DNA of 64,000 nucleotides from an uncultured Eubacteriales bacterium (GTDB lineage Bacteria > Bacillota > Clostridia > Oscillospirales > Acutalibacteraceae): positions 17,784-81,783 of the forward strand of contig ONCP01000007.1 of the NCBI GenBank assembly GCA_900316385.1. Reading direction: 5' to 3'. Position 1 is the first letter of the stretch, and every line of letters starts with the position of its first letter. The notes below the pieces were generated by a model, which saw only the letters and a list, made by a program, of their open reading frames with translations, was not told where the DNA came from and searched no databases. Positions 10,690 to 20,572 of the stretch are shown here, piece after piece. A program made the translations under genes and the position numbers.

Positions 10690-10718
10690 TTTACATTTCC
10701 CTCGCTTTGTGTTATACT
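10690..10718 (+). promoter_or_regulatory. Sigma-A promoter of nusB
   Basis: TTTACA (10690-10695), 17-bp spacer, TATACT (10713-10718). It separates vegetative expression of nusB-xseA-dnaE from the sporulation operon that ends 5 nt upstream. Confidence 0.75.
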
Positions 10719-10752
10719 TAATCTGTATAAATCTATGAAAAGTTGGGTTATT

Positions 10753-11151
10753 ATGGACAACAGTATTTCACGCTACAAAGCCAGAGAACAGGGTTTTATA
10801 CTTATTTTTGAGATGTTATTCAACGACGACGGTCTTGAACAGATCATCGCGAACGCCGAGGAGAGCCGCGACCTTGAGGTCGACGACTACGCCTTGAAGC
10901 TCGCGAGAGGCGTTGAGGAGGAAAAGGATTACATCGACGGTCTGATCGGTGAAAACCTCAAGAAGGGCTGGACTATCCGCAGGATTTCAAAGCCGAGCCT
11001 CGCGATCCTCAGACTCGCGGTGTACGAGATCAAGTTCCGCGGCGACGTCCCCGACAGCGTCGCAATCAACGAGGCGGTCGAGCTCGCCAAAAAATACACT
11101 ATCGACGAGAGCGGCTTTATCAACGGCGTTCTCGGCGCGATAGCCAAGTGA
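10753..11151 (+). CDS. nusB: Transcription antitermination protein NusB
   Basis: A 132-residue all-helical Nus[20 protein letters not shown] at the start and the conserved [17 protein letters not shown], then [10 protein letters not shown]. It binds boxA RNA with NusE/S10 and promotes rRNA antitermination. ATG 10753 is chosen over 10735 because [11 protein letters not shown] aligns with family N-termini, although the ribosome binding site is weak. The stop overlaps the next start (TGATG). Confidence 0.95.
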   Translation: MDNSISRYKAREQGFILIFEMLFNDDGLEQIIANAEESRDLEVDDYALKLARGVEEEKDYIDGLIGENLKKGWTIRRISKPSLAILRLAVYEIKFRGDVPDSVAINEAVELAKKYTIDESGFINGVLGAIAK

Positions 11152-12098
11152 TGTACGTTCTCGGGATCGACACGAGCAACTACACCACCTCGCTCGCGCT
11201 TATTGACGAAAACAAAAACATAATATCAAAAAAGAAGCTCCTGCCTGTAAAGGAAGGAGCTTTAGGACTGCGCCAGAGCGACGCGGTCTTTCATCATACG
11301 GCGCGGCTTTACTCGCTTTATGAGGAGCTTGTCGCCGATATCGATTGCTCGCTGATCGGCGCTGTCGGCGTTTCCGTCCGTCCGCGTCCGATCGAAGGCT
11401 CGTATATGCCGTGCTTTCTCGTCGGCGTTAACGCGGCGAGGATAATCGCTTCCACCTTGAAAATTCCTCTTTATGAGTATTCTCATCAGGAGGGTCATAT
11501 CGCCGCCGCGATACTCAGCTCGGGCGCGGACAGGCTTTTTGATGAGCGCTTTCTCGCGTTCCACGTCAGCGGCGGTACCACGGAGGCGGTGATCGCCGAG
11601 CCTGACGGCTTCGGCTTTAAGCTCGAGAAGGTCGCCTGCACCCTCGATCTCAACGCGGGACAGGCTGTCGATCGTGTCGGAGTTATGCTCGGGCTCGGCT
11701 TTCCGTGCGGAAAGGAGCTTGAAAAGCTCGCTCTGGACTATAAAGGCGAGGTAAAGGTAAGACCGACCCTGAAGGGCTGTGACTGCTGTCTTTCGGGGCT
11801 TGAGAACCAATGCCGAGGTATGTACGAGAATAATTCTTCAAAAGAAAAAATCGCATATTATTGTATCAAATATATCGAGGAGACGCTTGGCGCGATGACG
11901 GACAGGCTTCTCGAAAAACACGGACAGCTTCCCTTGCTTTACGCGGGCGGAGTTATGTCGAACGTGATCATCAAAGAAAGCTTCACCGCGAAGTATTCCG
12001 CGCTATTCGCCGAGCCCGAGTTTTCCTCGGACAACGCGGCGGGTACGGCTTATCTGGCGCTCAGGGAGTATCGCTATGACAAACAGATCAGGGCTTGA
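11151..12098 (+). CDS. Kae1/TsaD-like ASKHA-fold protein (peptidase M22 family paralogue)
   Basis: A 315-residue protein of the Kae1/TsaD/YgjD superfamily. It starts YVLGIDTSNYTTSLAL, keeps the metal-binding H-Q-E-G-H (about residues 117-121) and the glycine-rich nucleotide loops FHVSGGTTEAV and YAGGVMSN. It is about 20-30 residues shorter than true TsaD (t6A37 modification of tRNA) and departs from it in several blocks; TsaD usually sits elsewhere with tsaB/tsaE. I therefore read it as the clostridial TsaD-like paralogue that often precedes xseA, of unknown function. It is overlapped by nusB at the start and xseA at the end (23 nt), so it is surely co-translated. Confidence 0.75.
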   Translation: MYVLGIDTSNYTTSLALIDENKNIISKKKLLPVKEGALGLRQSDAVFHHTARLYSLYEELVADIDCSLIGAVGVSVRPRPIEGSYMPCFLVGVNAARIIASTLKIPLYEYSHQEGHIAAAILSSGADRLFDERFLAFHVSGGTTEAVIAEPDGFGFKLEKVACTLDLNAGQAVDRVGVMLGLGFPCGKELEKLALDYKGEVKVRPTLKGCDCCLSGLENQCRGMYENNSSKEKIAYYCIKYIEETLGAMTDRLLEKHGQLPLLYAGGVMSNVIIKESFTAKYSALFAEPEFSSDNAAGTAYLALREYRYDKQIRA

Positions 12099-13275
12099 AC
12101 CGATAACTGTCTCTCAACTGAATAATTATGTAAAATATATGCTTGAGAACGATCCGCGTCTCAGGTCTGTGTTCGTTACGGGCGAGATCAGCAACCTCAA
12201 GGATCATTACAGCAGCGGTCATTATTATTTCAGTCTCAAGGACGGCGGCGCGGTGATAAATTCGGTGATGTTCGCGTCCTCTGTCCGCAGACTCAGATTC
12301 AGACCCGAGGAGGGTATGAAGGTGATAGTCCGCGGCCGCGTAAGCCTTTACGACAAAACGGGCAGTTATCAGATTTATGTCGACGATATGTTTCCCGACG
12401 GTATCGGCGCTCTCGCCGAGGCGTTCGAGCAGCTCAAGAAAAAGCTTGAGGCAAAGGGGCTTTTCGCTCCCGAAAGAAAAAAGCCTATCCCGAAATTTCC
12501 CGATACGATCGGCGTTATAACCTCTCCGACGGGAGCTGTCATCAGGGATATCCTGAACGTCACTCAAAGGCGTTACCCCAGAGTCAAAATCAAGCTCTAT
12601 CCCGTGCTTGTTCAGGGAGCGGAGGCGGCGGCTCAGCTTGTCGAGGGTATCAATTACTTTAATCAGACCGACGGCGCCGACGTTATCATCATCGGCAGGG
12701 GCGGCGGCTCAATGGAGGATCTGTGGCCTTTCAACGACGAAAATCTTGCCTACGCGATCTTCGGCTCAAATATCCCCGTGATATCTGCGGTCGGTCACGA
12801 AACGGATTTTACGATCTGCGACTTTGTCAGTGACCTGCGCGCGCCTACTCCGTCCGCGGCGGCGGAGCTTGCCGTGCCCGATTCCCAAGAGCTCAGGGCG
12901 AGGTATGATCACCTCAAAAATTACGCCGACGAGATATGCGTTTCAAGGCTCGTCGGCTATCAGACGTTTTACGATAATACTCGCAGGACTGCTGATAACC
13001 TTCGCGACGCTTATTTTACTCGCGCGAGCTTCGCGCTGGAAAAATACAAAAGCGCCGCCGACTCTCTCGCGGACAAGCGCTTGTCGGAGCTTGAAAGCAG
13101 TATAAAGCAGCTCGCCGCAGCCGCGGAGCAGCTCAACCCGATCACGGTACTCAAACGCGGTTACAGCGTTGTTTTAAAGGAAAATAAGGCTGTTAGTTCC
13201 GTGAAAGAATTAAACAGCGGAGATAACATAAATATAAGGCTCTCCGACGGAGAGATAAACGCAAAGGTAAACTGA
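12076..13275 (+). CDS. xseA: Exodeoxyribonuclease VII large subunit
   Basis: A 399-residue XseA: N-terminal OB fold (FVTGEISNLKDHYSSGHYYFSLKD), then the catalytic region with VIIIGRGGGSMEDLWPFNDE and ISAVGHETDFTICDFVSDLRAPTPSAAAE, and a coiled-coil C-terminus (about 270-350). With XseB it degrades single-stranded DNA to short oligonucleotides. It overlaps the Kae1-like gene. xseB, which normally follows directly, is absent: dnaE starts 1 nt after the stop. Confidence 0.96.
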   Translation: MTNRSGLEPITVSQLNNYVKYMLENDPRLRSVFVTGEISNLKDHYSSGHYYFSLKDGGAVINSVMFASSVRRLRFRPEEGMKVIVRGRVSLYDKTGSYQIYVDDMFPDGIGALAEAFEQLKKKLEAKGLFAPERKKPIPKFPDTIGVITSPTGAVIRDILNVTQRRYPRVKIKLYPVLVQGAEAAAQLVEGINYFNQTDGADVIIIGRGGGSMEDLWPFNDENLAYAIFGSNIPVISAVGHETDFTICDFVSDLRAPTPSAAAELAVPDSQELRARYDHLKNYADEICVSRLVGYQTFYDNTRRTADNLRDAYFTRASFALEKYKSAADSLADKRLSELESSIKQLAAAAEQLNPITVLKRGYSVVLKENKAVSSVKELNSGDNINIRLSDGEINAKVN

Positions 13276-13276
13276 T

Positions 13277-16200
13277 ATGTCATTCACCCACTTACACGTT
13301 CACAGCGAGTACAGCCTGCTTGACGGCGCGTGCAGAATAAACGAGCTTCCCAAGGCGGCAAGACGTCTGGGACAAACCTCGCTTGCCGTCACCGACCACG
13401 GCGTTTTATACGGCGCGGTCGATTTTTGGCGCGCTTGTAAGAGGGAAGGGATAAAGCCGATCATCGGCTGTGAGGTCTACGTCGCGGAGCGCTCGCGCTT
13501 TGACAAGGATTCCTCACTCGACAGAAAGTATTACCATATGATTCTGCTGTGCGAGAACAACAAGGGCTACCAAAACCTCATCAAGCTTGTGTCGCTCGCG
13601 TTCACAGAGGGCTTTTATCTCAAACCGAGGATAGACGACGAGCTGCTCGAAAGGTATCACGAGGGTCTTATCTGCCTTTCCGCGTGTATCGCGGGCGAGA
13701 TACCTCAGCTTCTTTTGCGCTCGGATTATAACGGCGCGAAGAAAAAGGCGGAGTATTATCAAAGGCTGTTCGGTAAAGACAACTTCTTCATCGAGCTTCA
13801 GAACCACGGGCTTGACGAGCAGAAGCGCACCAATCCCGACCTTATCCGTATCGCGCGCGAGCTTGGCGCTCCGCTCGTCGTCACCAACGACGCGCACTAC
13901 ATCGGCAGGGACGACGCGAGGATTCACAGTATTCTTCTGTGTATACAGACCAACAAGACCGTCAATGACGACGACAGGATGGAGTTCGGCTCCGACGAGT
14001 TCTACCTCAAAAGCGAGGAAGAAATGCGCGCGCTGTTCCCCGAGCTTCCCGAGGCGTTCGACAATACCTCGCTCATAGCCGAGCGGTGCAACGTGGAGTT
14101 CGTGTTCGGCGAAAGAAAGCTTCCGCGCTATCCGCTGCCCGACGGCGTAGATCATTTTGAATATTTTAAAAACGAGTGTTACAAGGGGCTTTATCGTCAT
14201 TACGGCGAGAGCCCCGACCAAAGCGTGATCGACCGTCTTGAGTACGAGCTCGAGACCGTCAGACGTATGGGCTTTATAGATTATTACCTGATCGTCAACG
14301 ACTACGTTCAGTTCGCCAAGCGCTCGGGTATCCCCGTCGGACCGGGCAGAGGCTCGGGCGCGGGCTCCTTGTGCGCTTATTGTATCGGTATCACCGACGT
14401 TGACCCCATTAAATACGACCTTCTGTTTGAGCGTTTTCTCAATCCCGAGAGGGTCAGTATGCCCGATTTTGATATAGATTTTCACACCGTCGGCAGGGCG
14501 CGTGTGATCGAATATGTTATAGACAAGTACGGCGCCGACCACGTCGCCCAGATAATCGCCTTCGGTACGATGGCGGCGCGCGGCTCGATACGCGACGTCG
14601 GACGCGCTCTCGCGGTCCCTTACGGCTCGGTAGACAGGATCGCCAAGCTCGTTCCCATGGAGCTTAATATGACGATCGAAAAGGCTCTCGCGCTTTCTCC
14701 CGAGCTCAAGCAGCTTTACGATACCGACCCCGACACAAAGAACATCGTTGATATAGCGCTCAGGATCGAGGGAATGCCCCGCCACGCGACTATGCACGCC
14801 GCGGGCGTCGTTATCACCGACAGACCTGTTTCGGATTATGTTCCGCTTTCCTCGAACGACGGCAATACCGTGACCCAGTTCACTATGACTACGCTTGAGG
14901 AGCTGGGTCTGCTCAAAATGGACTTCCTCGGACTGCGGAATCTGAATATCATCGACGACGCTCAGAAGCTGATCAGGCTCAGACAGCCCGATTTTGACAT
15001 CGGCTCGGTCTCCGACAGCGACCCCGCGGTTTACAGAATGATGAGCGCGGGGAGCAGCGAGGGCGTTTTCCAGTTTGAATCGCAGGGTATGAGGAACGTC
15101 CTGACTCAGCTCAAGCCCGAGCATTTTGAGGATCTGATCGCGGTCATCTCGCTTTACCGCCCGGGTCCGATGGACAGTATTCCGACTTACATCGAGCGCA
15201 GGCATAATCCCTCTAAAATACGTTATAAGCATCCGCTCCTCGAGGATATCCTCAAGGTCACCTACGGCTGTATCGTTTATCAGGAGCAGGTAATGCAGAT
15301 ACTTAGAAGGCTAGCGGGCTACTCGCTCGGGCGCGCCGATATCGTCAGGCGAGCGATGAGCAAGAAAAAACGCGACGTTATGGAGCGTGAGCGCGAGATA
15401 TTCATTATGGGTCTGCGCGACGACGACGGAAAAGTGGTCGTCGAGGGCTGTCTCAGACGCGGCGTAGACAGGGCTACCGCCGTCTCCATCTACGACGAGA
15501 TGGAAAGCTTCGCGTCCTACGCCTTCAACAAATCCCACGCCACCGCCTACGCTAAAATCTCTTACCAGACCGCCTATCTCAAATGCCATTATCCGCGCGA
15601 GTATATGGCGGCGCTGATGTCGAGCGTGCTCGACCGTCAGAACAAGCTCGCGGTCTATATCGCCGAGTGTCACAGCCTCGGGATCCGCGTGCTTCCGCCC
15701 GACGTGAACACCAGCCTTTACGGGTTCTCGGTTTCGGGCAGGGATATCCGCTACGGGCTTCTCGCGGTCAAAAACCTCGGCAGACCGTTTATAGACACGA
15801 TCATCTCAAAGCGCGCGCTCGGGGAGTACACCTCGTTTTACGACTTCTGCAAGCGCGTGTACGGCCCGTCGATGAACTCACGGGCTATTGAGAGCCTTAT
15901 CAAGTGCGGTGCGCTCGACACGCTGGGGCTTAACAGGCGTCAAATGCTCCTTATGGTGCGCGACGTGCTCTCCGACCTTGAGTTTGAGAACAGGAAGAAC
16001 GTCCGCGGTCAGCTCTCGTTTTTCGATATGGGAGGGGAGAGCGCCGTTTCAGCCGAGCCCGAGGTTCCCAAGGTGCCCGAGTTTTCGCGCGAGGAGCTGC
16101 TTTTTATGGAAAACGAGGTCGCGGGAATGTATCTCAGCGGCCATCCGATCGACGAGTTCGAGGATTATATCAGGTCTGTGAAATGCGATCTGATCGGCGA

Positions 16201-16753
16201 TATCATCAACCGCGAGGACGAGCGCTACAAGGACAGGGACAGCGTGCGGCTTGTCGCGATCGTCTCAAAGGTCAAAAATCAGATCACAAAGAACAGCCAG
16301 ATGATGGCGTTTGTTACTGTCGAGGACAGATACGGCTTGATCGAGGTTATAGTTTTCCCGAATGTCTACGCCAAATGCGGCGGCTTGCTCTCGCAGGGAG
16401 CCGTTGTTGAGATATTCGGAACGGTCTCGCTCAGAGAGGACGAGGAGCCAAAGATACTCGCGGGCGAGATACGCCCCGTGGACAGGCATTCGGCTGCTCA
16501 GCCCCAGCCCAAGCCCGAGAAGCGCTCAAAGCCGCCAAAGCTTTACATCAGGCTGGATAACCTTGACGGAGAGAAATATAAAAAGGCTTATCAGATCATC
16601 GATATTTTTGAGGGAAGAACGCCCGTCGTGTTCTATCTTACCGACACAAAAAAGTCGTTCATCGCTCCCGACAAGCTCTGGGTCAGCCTCAACGACGTGA
16701 TGATAAACGAGCTAAAACGCCGTCTCGGAGACGAGAATGTCGTGGTAAAGTGA
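13277..16753 (+). CDS. dnaE: DNA polymerase III subunit alpha (DnaE type)
   Basis: A 1158-residue replicative polymerase: N-terminal PHP domain with the metal motif HLHVHSEYSLLDG and VTDHG, palm with catalytic aspartates in MPDFDIDF (about residue 395-401), the GRGSGAGSL fingers-side motif (about 357), tandem HhH, and a C-terminal OB fold (IVSKVKNQITKNSQMMAFVTVEDRYG, about 990-1030). Length and PDFDIDF mark it as DnaE rather than PolC. In Firmicutes DnaE extends RNA primers and handles part of lagging-strand synthesis or repair. It starts 1 nt after xseA, so it is the last gene of the nusB operon. No terminator-like hairpin directly after it. Confidence 0.97.
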   Translation: MSFTHLHVHSEYSLLDGACRINELPKAARRLGQTSLAVTDHGVLYGAVDFWRACKREGIKPIIGCEVYVAERSRFDKDSSLDRKYYHMILLCENNKGYQNLIKLVSLAFTEGFYLKPRIDDELLERYHEGLICLSACIAGEIPQLLLRSDYNGAKKKAEYYQRLFGKDNFFIELQNHGLDEQKRTNPDLIRIARELGAPLVVTNDAHYIGRDDARIHSILLCIQTNKTVNDDDRMEFGSDEFYLKSEEEMRALFPELPEAFDNTSLIAERCNVEFVFGERKLPRYPLPDGVDHFEYFKNECYKGLYRHYGESPDQSVIDRLEYELETVRRMGFIDYYLIVNDYVQFAKRSGIPVGPGRGSGAGSLCAYCIGITDVDPIKYDLLFERFLNPERVSMPDFDIDFHTVGRARVIEYVIDKYGADHVAQIIAFGTMAARGSIRDVGRALAVPYGSVDRIAKLVPMELNMTIEKALALSPELKQLYDTDPDTKNIVDIALRIEGMPRHATMHAAGVVITDRPVSDYVPLSSNDGNTVTQFTMTTLEELGLLKMDFLGLRNLNIIDDAQKLIRLRQPDFDIGSVSDSDPAVYRMMSAGSSEGVFQFESQGMRNVLTQLKPEHFEDLIAVISLYRPGPMDSIPTYIERRHNPSKIRYKHPLLEDILKVTYGCIVYQEQVMQILRRLAGYSLGRADIVRRAMSKKKRDVMEREREIFIMGLRDDDGKVVVEGCLRRGVDRATAVSIYDEMESFASYAFNKSHATAYAKISYQTAYLKCHYPREYMAALMSSVLDRQNKLAVYIAECHSLGIRVLPPDVNTSLYGFSVSGRDIRYGLLAVKNLGRPFIDTIISKRALGEYTSFYDFCKRVYGPSMNSRAIESLIKCGALDTLGLNRRQMLLMVRDVLSDLEFENRKNVRGQLSFFDMGGESAVSAEPEVPKVPEFSREELLFMENEVAGMYLSGHPIDEFEDYIRSVKCDLIGDIINREDERYKDRDSVRLVAIVSKVKNQITKNSQMMAFVTVEDRYGLIEVIVFPNVYAKCGGLLSQGAVVEIFGTVSLREDEEPKILAGEIRPVDRHSAAQPQPKPEKRSKPPKLYIRLDNLDGEKYKKAYQIIDIFEGRTPVVFYLTDTKKSFIAPDKLWVSLNDVMINELKRRLGDENVVVK

Positions 16754-16791
16754 GAGTTTTTTGATAAAATCTTGTAAATTCTTAATTTTAT

Positions 16792-16821
16792 TTGACAATA
16801 TATCGCTGTTAGTGTTAAAAT
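16792..16821 (+). promoter_or_regulatory. Sigma-A promoter of the iorA operon
   Basis: TTGACA (16792-16797) with TTAAAA at 16815-16820 (17-bp spacer) or TAAAAT at 16816-16821 (18 bp). Confidence 0.7.
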
Positions 16822-16870
16822 ATGCAGTGTTAGTTTAAAAATATTTCAAAAATACATAAAGGGTGATTTT

Positions 16871-18613
16871 ATGAAAGGTTTAATGATCGGTAACGAGGCT
16901 GTCGCCCGCGGACTTTATGACGCGGGCTGCGCGGTGATCTCCAGCTACCCGGGAACTCCGAGTACCGAGATAACCGAGTGCTTCGCGAAATTCGACGACG
17001 CCTACTGCGAGTGGGCGCCGAATGAAAAGGTCGCCACGGAATCCGCCTTCGGAGCTTCGCTCCGCGGCAAGCGTTCCTCGTGCTGTATGAAGCACGTCGG
17101 ACTCAACGTAGCCGCCGATCCTCTGTTCACTATGTCCTACACGGGCGTAAACGGAGGTATGGTCATCTGCGTCGCGGACGACCCCGGAATGCACTCCTCT
17201 CAGAATGAGCAGGATTCCCGTCATTACGCGATCGCGTCCAAGATTCCGATGCTCGAGCCCTCGGATTCTCAGGAGGCTTACGACTTCGCTCGTATCGCTT
17301 TTGAGATCTCGGAGGAATTTGACACTCCCGTCCTGCTCAAGATGTGCACGCGCGTCGCTCATTCCCAGAGCATTGTGGAAACACGCGAGCGTGTTGCGGA
17401 CGCGGTAAAGCCCTATGAAAAGAATCCTCAGAAGTACATTATGGCTCCCGCCAACGCGATCCGCCGTCATCCCTTCGTAGAGGAAAGAACAAGAAAGCTC
17501 GTCGAGTACGGCGAGACCTCTCCGCTCAACCGCGTTGAGTACGGCGACAGCACGCGCGATTTCGGTATCATCACCTCGTCAACCTCTTATCAGTATATCA
17601 AGGAGGTTTTCGGCAATACCGTTTCCGTTCTCAAGCTCGGTCTTGTTAATCCGCTTCCCGTTGAGATAATCAGGGATTTCGCCTCTAAGGTGAACAAGCT
17701 CTATGTTGTTGAGGAGCTTGACCCGATCATAGAAACTCACTGCCGCAACCTCGGACTTGAGGTAACGGGCAAGGATATGTTCTCGATCACGGGCGAGTTC
17801 TCGCAGAAAACGATCGCCAAGGCGTTCGGCGTTGAGGACAAATACAGCGTAAAGCTCGAGGAGACTATCCCCGTCAGACCGCCTATGATGTGCGCGGGCT
17901 GTCCGCACAGAGGTATGTTCTATGTGCTTTCCAATAATAAGCTGACCGTCCTCGGCGACATCGGCTGTTACACGCTCGGCTCAGCCGCTCCGCTCAACGC
18001 GCTCGATATGACGCTCTGTATGGGCGCCTCGGTCTCGGGCATTCACGGCTACAACGTCGCGGGCGGAAAGGATACCGAGAACAAGACCGTCTGCGTTATC
18101 GGCGACTCGACCTTTATCCATTCGGGCGTCACGGGTCTTATAAATATCGCGTATAATCAGTCAAATTCGACTGTTATCATTCTTGATAACTCCATCACGG
18201 GTATGACGGGTCACCAGCAGAACCCCACCACGGGTTACTCGATCAAGGGCGACCCCGCAGGCAAGGTGAGCCTTGAAAAGCTCTGCGAGTCCATCGGTAT
18301 CAACAGCGTAAGGGTCGTTGATCCGTACGATCTCGAGGAATGCGAGAGAGTCGTTAAGGAGGAGATCGCCAAGGAAGAGCCCTCCGTTATCATTTCCCGC
18401 CGTCCCTGCGTGCTTCTCAAGTACGTAAAGCCCAAGAAGCCGCTTTGGGTCGATCCCGACAAGTGCAGGGGCTGTAAGCGCTGTATGAAGTTCGGCTGCC
18501 CCGCGATAAGCTTCAGAGACGGTCACGCCGTTATCGACCCGACGCTTTGCGTGGGCTGCGGCGTATGCGCTCAGCTTTGTCCGTTTGACGCTTTTGAAAG
18601 TGAGGGAGAATAA
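16871..18613 (+). CDS. iorA: Indolepyruvate:ferredoxin oxidoreductase subunit alpha
   Basis: A 580-residue IorA. N-terminal pyrimidine-binding domain (GNEAVARGLYDAG…SSYPGTPSTEI), a C-terminal thiamine-diphosphate domain (CAGCPHRG, GDIGCYTLG, VIGDSTFIHSG…LDNSITGMTGHQ) and two 4Fe-4S motifs at the end (CRGCKRCMKFGCP and CVGCGVCAQLCP). With IorB it oxidatively decarboxylates aryl pyruvates (indolepyruvate, phenylpyruvate) to aryl-acetyl-CoA, reducing ferredoxin; cytoplasmic and oxygen-sensitive. RBS AAGGGTG precedes the ATG. It overlaps iorB by 1 nt. Confidence 0.96.
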   Translation: MKGLMIGNEAVARGLYDAGCAVISSYPGTPSTEITECFAKFDDAYCEWAPNEKVATESAFGASLRGKRSSCCMKHVGLNVAADPLFTMSYTGVNGGMVICVADDPGMHSSQNEQDSRHYAIASKIPMLEPSDSQEAYDFARIAFEISEEFDTPVLLKMCTRVAHSQSIVETRERVADAVKPYEKNPQKYIMAPANAIRRHPFVEERTRKLVEYGETSPLNRVEYGDSTRDFGIITSSTSYQYIKEVFGNTVSVLKLGLVNPLPVEIIRDFASKVNKLYVVEELDPIIETHCRNLGLEVTGKDMFSITGEFSQKTIAKAFGVEDKYSVKLEETIPVRPPMMCAGCPHRGMFYVLSNNKLTVLGDIGCYTLGSAAPLNALDMTLCMGASVSGIHGYNVAGGKDTENKTVCVIGDSTFIHSGVTGLINIAYNQSNSTVIILDNSITGMTGHQQNPTTGYSIKGDPAGKVSLEKLCESIGINSVRVVDPYDLEECERVVKEEIAKEEPSVIISRRPCVLLKYVKPKKPLWVDPDKCRGCKRCMKFGCPAISFRDGHAVIDPTLCVGCGVCAQLCPFDAFESEGE

Positions 18614-19194
18614 TGGAAACTAAAAATGTAATGATCGTCGGCGTAGGCGGTCAGGGCTCGCTGCTCGCGAGCAAGCTGCTCGGACGACTTCTCGTTGACG
18701 AGGGCTATGACGTAAAGGTAAGCGAGGTGCACGGAATGAGCCAGCGCGGCGGCTCCGTCGTTACCTATGTCCGCTTCGGCGACAGAGTGTATTCTCCCGT
18801 TATCGAGGACGGAGAGGCTGATTTTATCATTTCCTTTGAAAAGCTCGAGGCTGCGCGTTACGTTGACAAGCTCAAAAAGGACGGTACGGTCATCGTGAAC
18901 ACTCAGCAGATCGACCCTATGCCCGTTATCATCGGCGCTCAGACATATCCCGAGACCGTTCTCGACAGTATGAGGGAGAAGGGCGTCAACGTTGACGCTA
19001 TCGACGCGCTCGACCTCGCCGTAAGGGCAGGCAGTGCCAAGGCGTGCAACATCGTGCTGATGGGCAGGCTCGCTAAGTACTTCGGCATTTCCGCGGAAAA
19101 GTGGGAGGCGGCGATCAAAAATACGGTCAAGCCTCAGTTCGTTGAAATGAATATCAAAGCTTTTGAGCTCGGCTATAATAAAGCTGATAATTGA
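18613..19194 (+). CDS. iorB: Indolepyruvate:ferredoxin oxidoreductase subunit beta
   Basis: A 193-residue gamma-type domain of 2-oxoacid:ferredoxin oxidoreductases: VMIVGVGGQGSLLASKLLG at the N-terminus and EVHGMSQRGGSVVTYVRFG. Partner of IorA. Its ATG overlaps the last base of iorA. The following paaK has its own ribosome binding site 30 nt later. Confidence 0.95.
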   Translation: METKNVMIVGVGGQGSLLASKLLGRLLVDEGYDVKVSEVHGMSQRGGSVVTYVRFGDRVYSPVIEDGEADFIISFEKLEAARYVDKLKKDGTVIVNTQQIDPMPVIIGAQTYPETVLDSMREKGVNVDAIDALDLAVRAGSAKACNIVLMGRLAKYFGISAEKWEAAIKNTVKPQFVEMNIKAFELGYNKADN

Positions 19195-19243
19195 TCAACA
19201 AAGGATCAAGTTTAGTAAAATAATAAAAAAGGAGATGATTCCG

Positions 19244-20560
19244 TTGGGACAGTATTTCCAGAAGGAATTTGAAACAATGCCTGTTGAGCAGATCAGGGAG
19301 CTCCAGAGCGAAAAGCTCGTCAAACAGGTAAAGCACGTTTACGATAACGTCAAATATTATCGTGATCTTATGGACGAAAAGGGCGTAAAGCCCGAGGATA
19401 TCAAGGGTATTGATGATCTTCACAAGCTTCCCTTTATCTCTAAGGAGGATCTCAGAAAGTCATATCCCTACGGAATGCTCGCGACCGACCTCAAAAACTG
19501 TGTCCGTATCCACTCGACCTCGGGCACAACGGGCAAGAGAGTTATCGCGTATTATACTCAGAAGGATGTAGATATGTGGGACGAGTGCTGTGCCAGAGCG
19601 CTCACCGCGGCAGGCGCAGGCGACGAGGATATCGTTCAGGTAGCCTACGGCTTCGGTCTTTTCACGGGCGGCGCGGGTCTCAACGGCGGCTCCCACAAGC
19701 TCGGCTCGCTGACGCTTCCGATGTCCAGCGGAAACACCGACCGTCAGATCCAGTTTATGATGGATCTGAAATCAACCGTTATTTGCTGTACCCCTTCCTA
19801 CGCCGCTTACATAGGCGAGGTCCTTGCCGAAAAGGGCTACAAGCCCGAGGATAACCACCTCAAGGCAGGTATCTTCGGCGCAGAGGCGTGGACTGAGGAA
19901 ATGCGCCGCGATATCGAAAACAAGCTCGGTATCAAGGCTTACGATATCTACGGACTGACAGAGATCTCGGGTCCGGGCGTCGCGTTTGAGTGCGAGTCTC
20001 AGACGGGTATGCACATCAACGAGGATCATTTCGTTGCCGAGATCATCAACCCCGAAACGGGCGAGGTGCTTCCCGAGGGTGAGAAGGGCGAGCTCGTGTT
20101 CACGGCTCTGGACAAAGAGGCGTTCCCGATGCTCCGTTACAGAACGCGCGATATCTGCGTGCTCACCAGAGAAAAGTGCTCCTGCGGCAGAACCTTCATC
20201 AAGATGTGCAAGCCGATGGGCAGATCGGACGATATGATGATCATCAAGGGCGTCAACGTATTCCCGAGCCAGATCGAGGCGGTGCTCCTCAACGAGGGCT
20301 ACGCTCCGAATTACCAGATCGTCGTTGACCGCGTGAATAATTCCGATACTCTCGACGTATATGTAGAGATGAAGGACAGTGACTTCTCCGATAAGATCAA
20401 GGATATGACGCGCAAGGAGAAAGAGCTTTCGGGCGCGATCAAGACAATGCTCGGCATCAAGCCGATCGTTCACCTCGTAGCTCCCAAGTCTATCGCCAGA
20501 AGCGAGGGCAAGGCTGTCAGAGTTATCGACAAGCGTAAGAGATTAGGTATCACAATATAA
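19244..20560 (+). CDS. paaK: Phenylacetate-CoA ligase family protein
   Basis: A 438-residue acyl-adenylate-forming enzyme. P-loop-like HSTSGTTGKR (about residues 88-97), YGLTEISGPG (about 238) and the C-terminal KGVNVFPSQIE motif mark the PaaK family. TTG 19244 is chosen as start: AAAAGGAG (19227-19234) stands 9 nt upstream and MGQYFQKEFETM matches family N-termini, while upstream starts lie inside iorB. In an ior operon its likely role is to convert aryl-acetate and CoA to the CoA ester, or the reverse reaction generating ATP from IorAB product. Direction in vivo is inference. Confidence 0.9.
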   Translation: MGQYFQKEFETMPVEQIRELQSEKLVKQVKHVYDNVKYYRDLMDEKGVKPEDIKGIDDLHKLPFISKEDLRKSYPYGMLATDLKNCVRIHSTSGTTGKRVIAYYTQKDVDMWDECCARALTAAGAGDEDIVQVAYGFGLFTGGAGLNGGSHKLGSLTLPMSSGNTDRQIQFMMDLKSTVICCTPSYAAYIGEVLAEKGYKPEDNHLKAGIFGAEAWTEEMRRDIENKLGIKAYDIYGLTEISGPGVAFECESQTGMHINEDHFVAEIINPETGEVLPEGEKGELVFTALDKEAFPMLRYRTRDICVLTREKCSCGRTFIKMCKPMGRSDDMMIIKGVNVFPSQIEAVLLNEGYAPNYQIVVDRVNNSDTLDVYVEMKDSDFSDKIKDMTRKEKELSGAIKTMLGIKPIVHLVAPKSIARSEGKAVRVIDKRKRLGITI

Positions 20561-20572
20561 GGAGGCGCAGTT

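Noticed and set aside
11151..12098. Annotation as tsaD
   Set aside because: Shorter and diverged from TsaD, and in the xseA neighbourhood; kept as a Kae1-like paralogue.
12824..13105. Long shadow ORFs opposite or within xseA, dnaE, addB and other large genes
   Set aside because: They overlap well-recognised proteins in other frames and have no ribosome binding sites or known motifs.
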